Below are positions 9,245 to 19,700 of a stretch of DNA of 36,068 bases, one piece after another (within the stretch, counting starts at the first letter, position 1; each line of letters begins with the position of its first letter). The notes beneath the pieces are model-generated. The model saw only the letters and a list, made by a program, of their open reading frames with translations, made no database searches and was not told the DNA's origin. Location: NCBI RefSeq assembly GCF_000417875.1, contig NW_006920882.1:616897-652964 (forward strand). The letters are read 5' to 3'. The position numbers and the translations under genes are program-made. This stretch comes from Pseudozyma flocculosa PF-1 (Eukaryota > Basidiomycota > Ustilaginomycetes > Ustilaginales > Ustilaginaceae).

Positions 9245-10246
9245 GCTGGGATCGGATGCGGAGGGAACGGGAGAGGGCGGCGTTGCAGATCGAGGTCGAG
9301 GTCGAGGTGATGATGTGGTGTGGTGTGGTGTGGTGTGGTGTGGTGTTGCAAAGACAGGCCCGCCTCGGTCAGGTGGCCGAGGCCCGTTTTAAGGGAGCGT
9401 GGCGAGCGGCGGCGGACATGCTGGTGAAGCGCTGGTGGAGCGGGCCTGACAGGACGATGGCGGAGGAGTGTCGGGGCAAGGCTGGGCGGCGGGTGATGGG
9501 GGTACCGGTACGGTAGCAAAGGGGCACGGCGAGGCGGCGGTGGTGGTGGTGTGTGGGAGAGAGGTTGTGGGAGCATGGCGGCCATCGCCGTGTGGACACG
9601 GCTGGCGTGCCCTCCCTTTGGCCCCTCGCCGGCCGCGCTGGCATACACCGGCCTATCGGTCGGTTTGGATGCCGAGGTCCTCGCCTCGCCGGCGCTATGT
9701 CGGTCAAATCTTTGGGGCCCCGCAAAACGTCGACGACGGCGGCGGCGCCACCATTTGATTGATGGTGGTTGCGGCACTCGACCGCGTCCGGGCCCCTCGT
9801 GCCTCGTCGTCCTCGTCGTCGTCCGTGTCGCTGTCGTCCCGCGTGGTCCCGTGGTCGGTCGGCTTGCTCTCCTCTGCCGAACAAGTGGCACGCCTCTCCC
9901 ACAACCACCCCGACCGCCACCGCCATGACTACTGTGCTTCCCACATCCACCATCCGCCTGCTCGTAGCCGCTCGCATGGCCCGGTAGCCGAACGGCGCGT
10001 GGCAGCACTCGCACCTCCCTACCGCCGGTCGTTGTGCAAACGCCTGCCGTCGTTGGAAAACGACCGCCAGGAGGGACCACCACCATCGACGTCGCCCTCG
10101 CAGATACATAACCTCGACCACGAGGACCCCGCAATCTCTACCCCGCACTCGGACCTCACTCGCACAAGGACGCGCATTCCCACCCATCCCGACCCTCCCT
10201 ACTTTGGCACCCCTCCAGCCCACCTCACCATCCCGTCTCGAGCCCC
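9245..10246. promoter_or_regulatory. Divergent promoter region of DenD-like gene and MFS transporter
   Basis: These 1002 bp separate the two start codons. Contents: a GGTCGA repeat (about 9289-9308), a pentanucleotide TGTGG tract (about 9314-9346), a GTGGGAG direct-repeat box at 9553-9573, and an inverted GGTTGTGGGAGAGG copy at 9893-9906. No gene is seen. Confidence 0.6.
9553..9573. promoter_or_regulatory. Candidate regulatory box, copy 1
   Basis: GTGGGAGAGAGG, one T, then TGTGGGAG. The heptamer GTGGGAG occurs twice with a 14-nt period. It matches 23752-23772 at 20 of 21 positions. Confidence 0.45.
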
Positions 10247-12174
10247 ATGCCCGCCTCGTTCGACGACGACGACAAGGCCAAGCACGGTCCGGCAAGCGGC
10301 GCCGCCACCAACGCAGCCGGCCTCCGCCTCGACAACTACGACCGCACCTCGACGCACCCCGCGCTGCCCCTCGACGACGCCGACGCCGCCATGCTCGACG
10401 GATTGTCGCCCGAGGAGGTCGCACGCGAGGAGAAGCGCCTCGTGCGCAAGGTCGACATGCGCCTCGTCCCCGCCGTCTGGATCATGTACCTGTTTAGGTG
10501 AGAGCGTCGGCGTCGGTCCTCGGCCATCGTGCCTCGCCGACTCCCTCGCTGACCGCCATGGCCGCGGCACCGTGTCCCTCCGTCGCCCTGCTCGCATCTC
10601 AACAGCTACCTCGACCGATCCAACATCGGCAACGCCTATACGGTAAGTGGCGCCCCCCGCCTTCTCGACTCGACTCGACGGCCGAACGAAGCCTCTGCCC
10701 GAGGCGCGTCGCTGACCGCCGAAGAATCCGGTTTTCCTCTTCGCCTGCCCCGCTCGCCACCACCTCGCGCACCGTCCGCGCCGCAACCCCCGCGACCTCA
10801 CGCAGGCGGGAATGGGACGCGACCTCAACATGTCGTCGACGCACTACTCGGTCGTGCTCCTCGTCTTCTTCATCACCTACGTCCTCATGGAGGTGCCCAG
10901 CAACATGGTCCTCACCCGCGTCCGCCCCAGCCTCTACCTGCCCGCCCTCATGTTTGTCTGGGGCGGCCTCTCGATCTGCTTTGCCGCCGCACGCAGCTGG
11001 CAGGTCATCGCCGTCCTCCGCGTCCTCCTCGGCGCCATCGAGGCCGGATTCGCACCCGGCGTCCTCTTCCTCCTCTCGTCGTGGTACACCAAGGGCGAGC
11101 TCGCACGCAGATACGCCCTCTACTACTCGGCCGTCGCCATCTCGGGCATGCTCGGCGGCCTCATCGCCGGAGGGCTCCTCCAGCAGCTCGACGGCGCTCG
11201 CGGACTCGCGGGGTGGAAGTGGCTGTTTGTGTGCGAGGGCAGCGCCACCTGCTTCGTAGCGTTGGCCACCATCTTCGTGCTCCCGGACTTCCCCACGACG
11301 ACCAAGTGGCTGACGCCGCGGGAGCGCATGATTGCCACCCGCCGGCTTCAGCGCGACGGCGTCGGCAGCGCCCAGGGCGGCGAAGACGTCTCGCACACCA
11401 AGGCGGCCAAGATGGCCTTCACCGACTGGCGCACCTGGGCCTTTGTCCTCACCTACATGTGCACCACGGGCAGCCAGACGATCCAGTACTTCATCCCCGA
11501 GCTCGTCAAGTCGATGGGCTACACGGGCTTCCACGTCCAGTACATGACTGCGCCCATCGTGAGTGTGGGACGACGACAGTGGCAGAGACGCGCATCGGAA
11601 CGAGCTGGCCGCTGACTCTCATCCGTGCACCTTCACCCTTGCTTCGGCCCAACCCGCCCCGCCGCAGTACGCGTGCGCGCTGGTGGCGATCCTGGGCTTC
11701 TGCTTCTCGTCGGACCTGCTCAAGGAGCGCGCGTGGCACCTCTTCACCGCGTCGGTCATCGCCGTCGCCTCGTTTGCCATCATGCTGGGCGTGCTCGACC
11801 AGACGGGCCGGTACGTGCTGCTATGCTTTGGCGTCGCCGCCGTCTACGCCGCCTGCCCGCTCGTCAGCATCTACGTCTCCAACGCCATCCCGCACCCCTC
11901 CGAGAAGCGCGCCGTCGCCCAGGCCCTCGTCAACGCCCTCGGAAACAGCGCCAGCATCTACGGATCCTTCCTCTTTCCCAAGAACGCCACCGACCACAAC
12001 AGGATGGGCTTCGCCGTCACCATGGCCTTCATGTGCATCGCTGCCGGCATGGCCCTCGTCCTCAAGTACCTCCTCAACAGGTACCCGTACCCCGAGATCG
12101 AGCAGGCCAGCGCCGCCCGGGGCGAGGATGCCTACCGCCACGGCGAGACGGCCAGCTACGAGCACAAGGCCTGA
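10247..12174 (+). CDS. MFS transporter, Dal5-like anion:cation symporter family
   Basis: This is a 515-aa membrane permease in four exons: 10247-10497, 10606-10642, 10806-11558 and 11668-12174. The tiny 37-bp second exon encodes YLDRSNIGNAYT, the family's conserved TM1-region signature (LDRSNIGNA). Next come AGMGRDLNMSSTHYSVVLLVFFITYVLMEVPSN and further helices consistent with 12 TMs. The cytosolic N-terminus has EEKRLVRKVDMRLVP, also typical. Fungal members (allantoate, nicotinate, tartrate and pantothenate permeases) import organic anions with protons at the plasma membrane. Its divergent partner is a DenD-like sugar-acid dehydrogenase, so a sugar-acid substrate is a reasonable inference. 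All introns have GT-AG ends and preserve frame. Confidence 0.9.
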
Positions 12175-13177
12175 TCACGTCCCCGGCCCATTTCGTCCGC
12201 TCTGCTCTACTGTGCCTTGTCCTGCCCTGCCCTGCTCTGCTCTGCTCATGGACCACCCCATCTCTTTTCCCTGGACCTGTAACGACCGACCCCGGAATGT
12301 ACTACTAGAACCTAACACCGATGACACACGAATGGATGAGCCTCTCTCTCTGCCCGGCTCGGCGGCGACGACGGCACGGAACCAGGGCGGGCCATACCTC
12401 GGCGTGCAAGTGCGGACTCCGCGGCCCTCCCCGTCGTCAACCTGTCCAACCTTCATCGGCCGAGGACGTGCCAAGGCTACATGTGAAGGGATCAGGCTCA
12501 CGCTCGAGCAGGTGGGAGCGGTCGACCATCAAGCTTCGTCACCCATCGCGGCCGGTCTCCTTTATCCGTGTGCTTGTTGTTCCTCCGCAAGCCTCTTGGT
12601 GCGCCGCGATGAAGACGCCGAGCTCAGAGGAGCGACCGCTTCCCGGCCTCTTTCCACCGTCAAGATACCACTGACCGCCCGATCAAACGACGGTGAGAAG
12701 CACATGCTCGACGCTCCAAACGCCGATGTGGGGCCAGCTCTCACCAAGCTCCGGTCCGACGGAACGCACCTCATCTTCTGGCCTTGCGTCTATCGGGCTG
12801 GAGGCTTGTCATCGTGACCCCAGAACCTTCCAAGAGTCACATGCCGAAATCATATGCCGTGATGAGGGTGCGTCGCCACACGAGCGCGCCGTTCCCGTCC
12901 ATCCTGACTTCTTCACGCTCTCCCCTCTTGTTTCCTGGCCACCGTGTTTCTTGCCTTGACCAGGAGGCAGAGGCTCCTCAGGGACGGGCCTGCAGCCCAG
13001 CCACCCCGCCGAAAATGTCTGGGCAATGCTAGGGCGAGTGAACCATCAGTAAGCCAGACTGCACCGGTCGTGCCGTCGAGCCGGGAACCTTTGGTCTGCA
13101 GCCTCTGCACAGAGCCCTCGAAGACGAGGCAATTGCACCCCGACGGCCAGAGGGCCGAGCATGGGCGACATCGATGG
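12175..13177. other. Intergenic, no gene supported
   Basis: About 1 kb downstream of the MFS gene and upstream of the first cysteine-pattern gene. It has a CTGCC/TGCTC-rich stretch just after the MFS stop, likely 3'UTR. I see no codon-biased frame. Confidence 0.5.
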
Positions 13178-13191
13178 GATAAAAGGACGGC
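13178..13191 (+). promoter_or_regulatory. TATA-like core promoter, cysteine-pattern gene 1
   Basis: GATAAAAGGACGGC, 184 bp upstream of the ATG at 13362. It is identical to the box upstream of the paralogue (14649-14662) and close to the box of secreted gene C (7591-7576, minus). Confidence 0.65.
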
Positions 13192-13266
13192 GGTGCACCT
13201 CGATGGTCGTTCCCATCTCCCATCACAGCAACCCTCTCAACCAGCATCTGACCACCTCCCTCCAAG

Positions 13267-13361
13267 GCAAGTCCTGCCAGACCTACTCTGCGTCGCCGCG
13301 GGTCCCTTGGCCGCCGATACTGACCTGGCCCCCCTGCCTCCTGACCACTCGCCCGCCACAG
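13267..13361 (+). other. Probable 5'UTR intron with GC donor, gene 1
   Basis: The donor reads AAG|GCAAGT and the acceptor CCACAG directly abuts the ATG; a CTGAC branch-like site lies near 13351. Length 95 bp. The paralogue has the same donor and the same acceptor-at-ATG layout. Confidence 0.55.
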
Positions 13362-13637
13362 ATGCGTTTCTTCATCGTCCTCGCCATCCTGGCCTACCTC
13401 GGCACCGCCATGGCGGCTCACTCGGCCTGGTGCACCGACAGGAAGGACGGAACGGGCCCGGCGAGCTACCGGATCACAAAGGACTGCTGCGCCGCGACCA
13501 AGGAGCACAGCACGACCGCCTTCAACGAGGCCAGCACCATGTGCATGGACGCCCTGGGCTTCGGCAACGGCATCAACCTCGGCCGCTTCGTGCGCTGCTG
13601 CGGCGACCGCGGTGCCGGTAGCCACTCGGACGGCTGA
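13362..13637 (+). CDS. Small secreted protein with C-x17-CC-x17-C-x17-CC pattern (copy 1)
   Basis: This encodes 91 aa. Residues 1-19 form a signal peptide (MRFFIVLAILAYLGTAMAA). The mature peptide of about 72 residues has six cysteines at 24, 42, 43, 61, 79 and 80, separated by exactly 17 residues each time, and begins with AHSAWCT. It aligns without gaps to the protein at 14826-15098, with 41 of 90 positions identical by my count. The spacing does not match the eight-cysteine hydrophobin pattern or any family I recognise. The start is chosen because the hydrophobic leader begins there and the probable intron acceptor abuts the ATG. Small size, secretion and three likely disulfides suggest an apoplastic effector-like or surface peptide; function is unknown. 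Confidence 0.8.
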   Translation: MRFFIVLAILAYLGTAMAAHSAWCTDRKDGTGPASYRITKDCCAATKEHSTTAFNEASTMCMDALGFGNGINLGRFVRCCGDRGAGSHSDG

Positions 13638-14648
13638 GCGCCTCGGGTCGGGCGGCGGGACTGCCACCAGGCCCAGGTCCTGGACCACGGCGGGACTAGC
13701 CCGTTCCGTCTGCGTCTGAGGTCCTCCTCGTCTTTGCGTCAACGCCGCAAGATGTCCGCCCTGATGACCCGCATATCCCGAACTCCAATGCCCCTGCGTC
13801 CAGGCCTCAGCTCCTCGATCGACATCGTCTCTCCTCTTCTCCATGTACCGCGTCTCGTCTTTGCCAGCCGGCGCCGCCTGTTCTTCGGCAGGCGGTGGCA
13901 AGTCGAGCCCGCCCTTGCTCCCGCTATCGTGTTCATCCTCGAATCCATGTTTTCATCCATTTGACGAGCTGAACAGCATCTCCGTTCGATGGGAGGATAG
14001 GGCAGAGACGCGGCGTAGGGCTGATCCACCGACCAAGTCGAGCTGGCCCGGCTGTCCAGGAGGGGGGCGGCAAGTCTCGCGCGCCTTGCTGCGCCGCTGC
14101 CGCGCGTGCACGAACCCACGCCGTCGATTTCTGCCGCCCGTTCTTTGACACCACCACCACCCCCCACAGCCACCACCATCATCATCCTTCGATCACAGGC
14201 CCTCCGAGCACGGCCCGCCCTCCGCGAGAAGAGACTATGCGCAGACTGGCAAGCTCATGCGCAAGCTTTGCCTTGATATGACCAGGGGTGCAGAGCCCGT
14301 CCTCGCACCTCGAGCTCGACAAGCCGCGGCACGGTCGAACGGCGGCCAGATGAAACGGGGTCGATGAGCAGGCTCAGAGACGCAACAGGAGGGCCCCCGT
14401 TCCATCCCGACAAGCTCAGGGTGGGTCACCGCTGCAGTCCCAGCGACCGCCCCCCGGCTGGCTGTCTAGACATAGACAGCAGCAGGCTGGACAGCTCAGG
14501 CAGCTCCGTCTCCTGCGACTCCGCGGCCGGTTCACTCACTTCCGCCTCTCGATCCGAGCCAAGGCGGTCTACGACCACGGTTATGGCCCTCAGACTGAAC
14601 GGAAGGCGTGGCGGCGAAGCTGGTCTTGGCGGCATGGACCGGGTAGGG
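13638..14648. other. Spacer between the two cysteine-pattern genes
   Basis: About 1 kb. The segment 13851-13910 (CGTCTCG, TGCCAGCC, GGCAGGCGGTGGCAA) recurs after gene 2 at 15392-15450, so the duplicated segment includes 3' flank. No other gene is seen. Confidence 0.5.
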
Positions 14649-14662
14649 GATAAAAGGACGGC
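14649..14662 (+). promoter_or_regulatory. TATA-like core promoter, cysteine-pattern gene 2
   Basis: GATAAAAGGACGGC, 177 bp upstream of the ATG at 14826. It matches 13178-13191 exactly. Confidence 0.65.
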
Positions 14663-14745
14663 CCGCATCCCTGTCTCCTCCCCTCCACCATCGCCATCAC
14701 CAAGCTCTCTCAACCGTTGACCAACGCCCGTCTGTCAGCCACAAG

Positions 14746-14825
14746 GCAAGTCTTGTCCCAGCATCCACTGCCTCACTTCACCCGCGCAGCTGACCGCGAT
14801 GCCCCTCCGACCCTCTGCAACGCAG
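14746..14825 (+). other. Probable 5'UTR intron with GC donor, gene 2
   Basis: Donor AAG|GCAAGT, acceptor ACGCAG directly before the ATG, and a CTGAC branch-like site near 14790. Length 80 bp. An earlier acceptor at about 14789 would expose an in-frame ATG at 14799 and add nine residues before the signal peptide. Confidence 0.55.
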
Positions 14826-15098
14826 ATGCGCACCTCGACCATCTTCGCCATGCTTGCCCTCCTCGGCACCGCCAAGGCCGCCCACGAGGCCTGGTGCACC
14901 GCCGCCAAGGACGGAAGCGGCCCTCCGGACCCGCGCTTCACGCCCGTCTGCTGCGCCGTGTCGCAGGAGAGCAAAAACATCCTGTACAACCGCGCCGTCG
15001 GCAAGTGCCAGGACAAAGAAGGCCGCCGCGGAACCATCGACGAACGGGCCTTCCAGAACTGCTGCATCGACAACGGCGTCGGCGGCAACTCGGACTGA
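14826..15098 (+). CDS. Small secreted protein with C-x17-CC-x17-C-x17-CC pattern (copy 2)
   Basis: This encodes 90 aa, with a signal peptide in residues 1-19 (MRTSTIFAMLALLGTAKAA) and the mature start AHEAWCT. Cysteines are at 24, 42, 43, 61, 79 and 80, exactly the positions of copy 1. Conserved between copies are the signal cleavage region, AWCT, KDG-x-GP, CCA, NxA, the lone Cys and the C-terminal CC-x-D-x-G-x-G; most other loop residues differ. That is a pattern of an old duplication whose scaffold is retained while the surface diverges. Promoter box and 5'UTR intron are also shared. No similarity to a characterised protein is recognised. Confidence 0.8.
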   Translation: MRTSTIFAMLALLGTAKAAHEAWCTAAKDGSGPPDPRFTPVCCAVSQESKNILYNRAVGKCQDKEGRRGTIDERAFQNCCIDNGVGGNSD

Positions 15099-18000
15099 GC
15101 AGAGGTGCCTGGGCGGTCGGCGGGCACCTTTGATGGTCTGCGAGGCGGCCCATCTGGGTCGCTGCCAGCAGTCCATCCGTCCGAGTCCGCTCCGACGACC
15201 TGCAGCCGTGAGGGCGGCAGCCACACTTCCTGAGCTCGGCAGCATGCTGGCCCTCGCCGCCACTCTGCACGTCGTCGGCCCAGCCGGTCCCTACACTGCA
15301 TCCGCGTCTCTTCCTCTCTAGCCCGCGCCGTCCTGGCCCTACCTCGTCGTCCCGACGTTTTCATACTGCCCGCCCGCTCATCGACGGCGGCGCGTCTCGT
15401 ATCTGCCAGCCGCCGCAGTCGGCTCCCCCGAGCAGGCGGTGGCAATTCGAGTGCGTCCCTCGACCAATCTGATCCTCGTGCTCCTCGTGCTCCATGCCAC
15501 CGAACCGTCGTGCCCGTGCTGCCCGAGCGGGGCGGCAGGGAGGCAAAGGGGACCGAGCGAGCGGCGCGCAGTGGGGGCGAATTCCACGATCCCGCGAAGC
15601 CAGGCGCTCGGACCGCCCGACCATGCATCTTGCTTCGGATTCAGGCTCGCTGCCTTCCTTGCCCAGCCACCACCACCATCGTCGGATCGCCCGTCTTGCC
15701 AGCCCAGCTGCCCCTTGCCCATTCGTGGTCGCTTCTGACGCCTGACCGCAATCAGGAGCAGCACGCCTCTCGCTGCTAGCCCCACTCTTGGTAGCCGCCT
15801 GCGACACAGCTCCAGCATCGGTTACGGTGTCTGAGCCGGAGCAGGCCGACAGTCGTCTGGGTAGGCTTGCCCCGCGCTCGACAAGTGAGTCCGGAGGGCC
15901 GTCTCTCTGCGATCTGCAGTGGAGCACAAGGGGCCGATGACACGCCGGGAAGATCAGGGTGAGCCCCACTTTTGCGCTCTGGGGTTCCTCACCGCGTTCT
16001 TGGATACAGGCGGCGGAGCGGGGAGCGCTCTCTGTAGCGCTTGCCCGAGCAGCCGCCACGCAAGCCCGGCACCTCACGGTCGGACTGACGGACACCCGAC
16101 CCCGCCCCTCTGGAATGGCTGGCGCAGTGATCCTCAACGCCTCGTCTGCCAACGGCGTGGCGCTCTGCGGTGCCGGGCACGAGGAGTTGTTCTTGACCTC
16201 GAGCAGAACGAACCGCTTCGTGGCGACAGGCCGATCCGTCATCGGGTGCACCCAACGGGCCGCCTGACCGATGCCATCGGGGACATCCGCCGCCCAGTCT
16301 CCACTTGGCCAGCCCTGCGACCGCAACCCGAGGAAAGGTCCGCCCGACGAGCTGGAGGACGAGCAGCTACAGTACCGGCAGCGCCGACCAAGCGAGCTGC
16401 AACCGACGATCCTCGCTGGATGCGGCGGCGGGAAGTCGTCGCTATCGAAACGAGTTCGGCGCGGGCCCAAGCAAAGGGGAGAGGGGGAGCCCTGGCCGCC
16501 TGCCAAGAAGCGCAGCCAGCATCGACTCGTGCCGCCCAAGAAGGGCGGTTCGAGGCCCCGCCTGGCTGGCGCTCGCCCTTGCCGAAGGGGTGAGTTCCTG
16601 CCACACCCGCCGCGCTTGCGTCGAGATCCTCGTTATATCCACGCGGTCGGGCTGGCTGCGACGACGCTAACAGGTCTGGATTGCGGGGCAGCCCGCCGCG
16701 TGTGTTTGGCACGACAATGCGCCCTTACCGTAAGCACGGCAGGCTTGGCCGGGGAAGGGGGGAAGACCCTGGGCGGTGGAAGGCCAGGCCAGGCGCGCTT
16801 TTCGAAAACTCAAAACAAAGCTCGATCTGGTGGCCCAGCGGGAAGGCAAAGGTGAGCTGCGAGGCAGATCGAGGTGCCTGCCTGCTTGAACTCGAGGTTG
16901 AGCTCGATTCGATTCGATGCAGCTGGTGTACGGCGGGGCGCACGGAGCGAGGGCAACCGCCGATGTAGGTTCGGCCTCGCCATCGGCACTCTCACGTACC
17001 GGGCCGGTGCCCCTCGTCAAGGCTACGGCGCCGTGGCACGGCAGGACCACGGCGGCCCACCAGGGCGGCCACCTCTACGGCCCGGTCATGTGTATGGCTG
17101 GCAGCGGAGATTAGGCGGCTTGACATCATGACGCAAGGCGAGGGGCGAGGCGAGCCTGCGTCGGCAGGTGGTCCTGGCTTGGCATCGCGTTGCGGACGGA
17201 CACCAACGGGCCGGGATCTGGCATCGTGCGAGGCGCCGTTACCGTACGGCCCTTGCCACGGACGGACGCCCAAGCAGGCTTACGAGACGACGGAGCGTTG
17301 ACCTGACCTGGCCTGCCATACGACGGGCCGCTCGACCGGCAGGGGGGATCGACAAGGCACAGCCTTTCCGAGCCTCGCCAATCCAAGCCGGGATGCTCAG
17401 CCAGCTCGTCGAGACCGCACCAACGCACGCACGCACGTCGGAGACGATGCGGTGCGGTGAGGATCGTCGGACGGGTGAGTGCCCCAATCGATGGGATCCA
17501 GGGGGCGGCGAAAGCATCCGCTGTCGAGGAACGTCTCCGTGCGCGATGCTGGGTACCCTTTCGGATCCATCCGAATGGCCGGGATGGGCGAACGCGGCCA
17601 GAGCAGGCGAGGCGGGCGTGCCAGGCGAGAGAGCCAAGACATTTCGAGGCGCGTGCGGTCCTGACCTCCCTCTGTTTGCCTGGCTCTCTGCGCAGCCAGG
17701 GCGTGCATCGGCTTCGCTCGACGACTTCGGATGGCTGGCTGGCTGGGTGGCCTGGCGAGGCCATCGCCGCAGCGCCACCGTCTTGCGACAAGCGCTCTGC
17801 AAAAGCATAACAATGAGCTTCCGGCCATTGTCGCTGGGCCCACCGACAAAGGCGAGCAGTGGCGAGGGGGAGAGCTAAGGCCGTGGGGGACGAGCTTCTA
17901 TGCCTCCCCGCCTACGCCGGCGACGCATGAACAAGGTCGGCCGTTACAGCAAAGGCAGGCGGGGCGGGGGCTGGCAAGTTCCTGCCGACACGACCCAACG

Positions 18001-19530
18001 ACGCGCTCCCCCCTGGTGCGAGGAGCGGAGCGGACATCGACCTCGCAGCCTGCCAGACGTCATCCTGGTCGGGCTTTCGGACGGCGCAGAGAGGTAAGAG
18101 TGCGGCAGGTGGAATCCTGAACCTCGCTGCGAGATTCTTCTCGGCCTCGGCGTGTTGCGTGCGTCCACGCTTACCCCCTTGTCTGCTGTCGGCGCCCTTG
18201 GCGTGTCTCTCTCTGTCTCTTTGTCTCTTTGTGAGGCTGCTGCAGCCCTACATACAGCAGCTGCCACACTCACACAAAAGGAAGCGTGGCACTGCGACAG
18301 GGACGAGCACAAGCGGATGGGCAAAGCCCGCATAGGGTCGAGGAGGCCTAGCCTGCGTGAAAGACAGGCGAGCCACCGACCGACCGACCGACCGAACGAC
18401 GAGGATCAAGATTCGGGACCGCACGCCGGGCTGTCGAGCGCCGACGCAGTCGATGGCGATGGGGAAGGCGACGGCGGTCCTGCCGGTGTGCATGCATGCT
18501 GCTCATGCTGTCCATCGGTCGTTCGACTTCCCGCAGCACGACGAGGCGGGCAGGCGGTGCGGCGGTTCGATATCGACAGGCAGGCAGGCGTGGATCTACT
18601 CTCTCGCCCCACTACGCCAAGCCTTGGTTCGGGGCGAAGGGTGGGCAGGGCAAGGTACAGCTTCGGCTCATCATGTCAGCAGGCCAGGTCGCACCTGGGC
18701 ACCGCCACGATGGATACCTCGAGAGGCGGCTGGCTTCGTGCGCATCCTCTGGCGGAGCTGCGGCTGGCTCCGGACCGGCGAGCGGGCTGGCTGGTGCTCG
18801 AGGAGGCCGATTCGGCCGGCCTGTTCCACGGAGACGAGCAAAGGGCAGGTCCAGATCGGCTTGCTTTGCCTTCTCGTCGTCGCCGTCGGCAGGTGGGCGG
18901 TATGTACGTACACCCACCCATGCTGGTGCGAGCGAGGGGCCTGGCCTGCTGGTTGTCGCTGATGGTTCTCGCTCGTTGTCTCTCGCTTGCCTCTCTGTGA
19001 GATCCAGCGAGCAGCAGGTTGAGCGCAAGTCTCTCTTCGCGGCAAGTCCCTCCACTTTGAGCCAAGCTCGAGCCAAGCCTGCCAGGCCGCTCCACCTCTT
19101 CCCCCCTCTTCCCCTTCTCCTCGCCTGCCATCGTGACACGCTTGGCCTACCCCTCCTCGACCACCACGAGGTCGTTTCTGGAATGCCACCGAAGGCACCA
19201 CAGCGTACGGGTACGTCTCTCCCCCCCCCTCCTCCCCTCTTCTCACCGCCCGCCCTCCTCCTGGTGCCTGTACCGACGACGATCCGCCCCGTCCGCCCGC
19301 TAGTCTTAGCCAAGCCAAGCCGCTCGCCTGCCTTCAGACACCACGGCATGGCCCTCCCCCCCCTGCTCTCCCTGCCCCTCCTCGCGGCAGGGCGTGCCAA
19401 GTCCTGTACAGGCGACCGGCCTCTGCCCTCGCAGTATGCCAGAGTCTAGGCTGGCGGCCAGTCCAGGTCCGTCGATCGTAATCCAACGCCAGCTTCCCAT
19501 CCCCGTGCCCGCAGCCCGAATGGCGCGGAC
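15099..19530. other. Long gene-poor segment
   Basis: About 4.4 kb with no gene I can support. Long open frames exist on both strands, as expected from GC content, but they lack domains, codon bias like the neighbours, and plausible starts. It contains short simple repeats: CACG units (about 17421-17438), GGCT units (about 17731-17745) and GACC units (about 18378-18398). No tRNA, rRNA or transposon protein was recognised. The first about 350 bp retain similarity to the 3' flank of cysteine-pattern gene 1. Confidence 0.5.
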
Positions 19531-19540
19531 CATATAAGGT
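19531..19540 (+). promoter_or_regulatory. TATA box of the fasciclin-domain gene
   Basis: CATATAAGGT, 170 bp upstream of the ATG at 19701. The leader between them carries a CCA-repeat tract (about 19650-19682). Confidence 0.55.
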
Positions 19541-19700
19541 GCCCAGCCATCCGCTGCACCGCCTATCTTCGACCCCTCATCTGAACCTCTGTCGCTTCAC
19601 CTCGGCGCTCACTTCTACGCCTTCTCCTCGTCGCTACAGCCCTCGACGCACCCACCACCACCACCACCACCACCACCACCACCTCCTCACCCGTCTCGAC

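Noticed and set aside
15361..16539. Minus-strand open frame of 392 codons
   Set aside because: It is Cys/Arg/Ser-rich with random composition, and has no signal peptide, domain or codon bias like the neighbours.
16545..16565. tRNA B-box-like GGTTCGAGGCC
   Set aside because: There is no matching A box or cloverleaf with acceptor stem around it.
18152..19000. Plus-strand open frame of 282 codons with a signal-like N-terminus
   Set aside because: The hydrophobic run derives from a CTCT/GTCT simple repeat, and the remainder is unstructured Arg-rich sequence interrupted by GACC repeats.
19650..19683. Poly-His-like tract before the FAS1 gene as coding sequence
   Set aside because: It lies upstream of the signal-peptide ATG and is a CCA-repeat 5'UTR tract.
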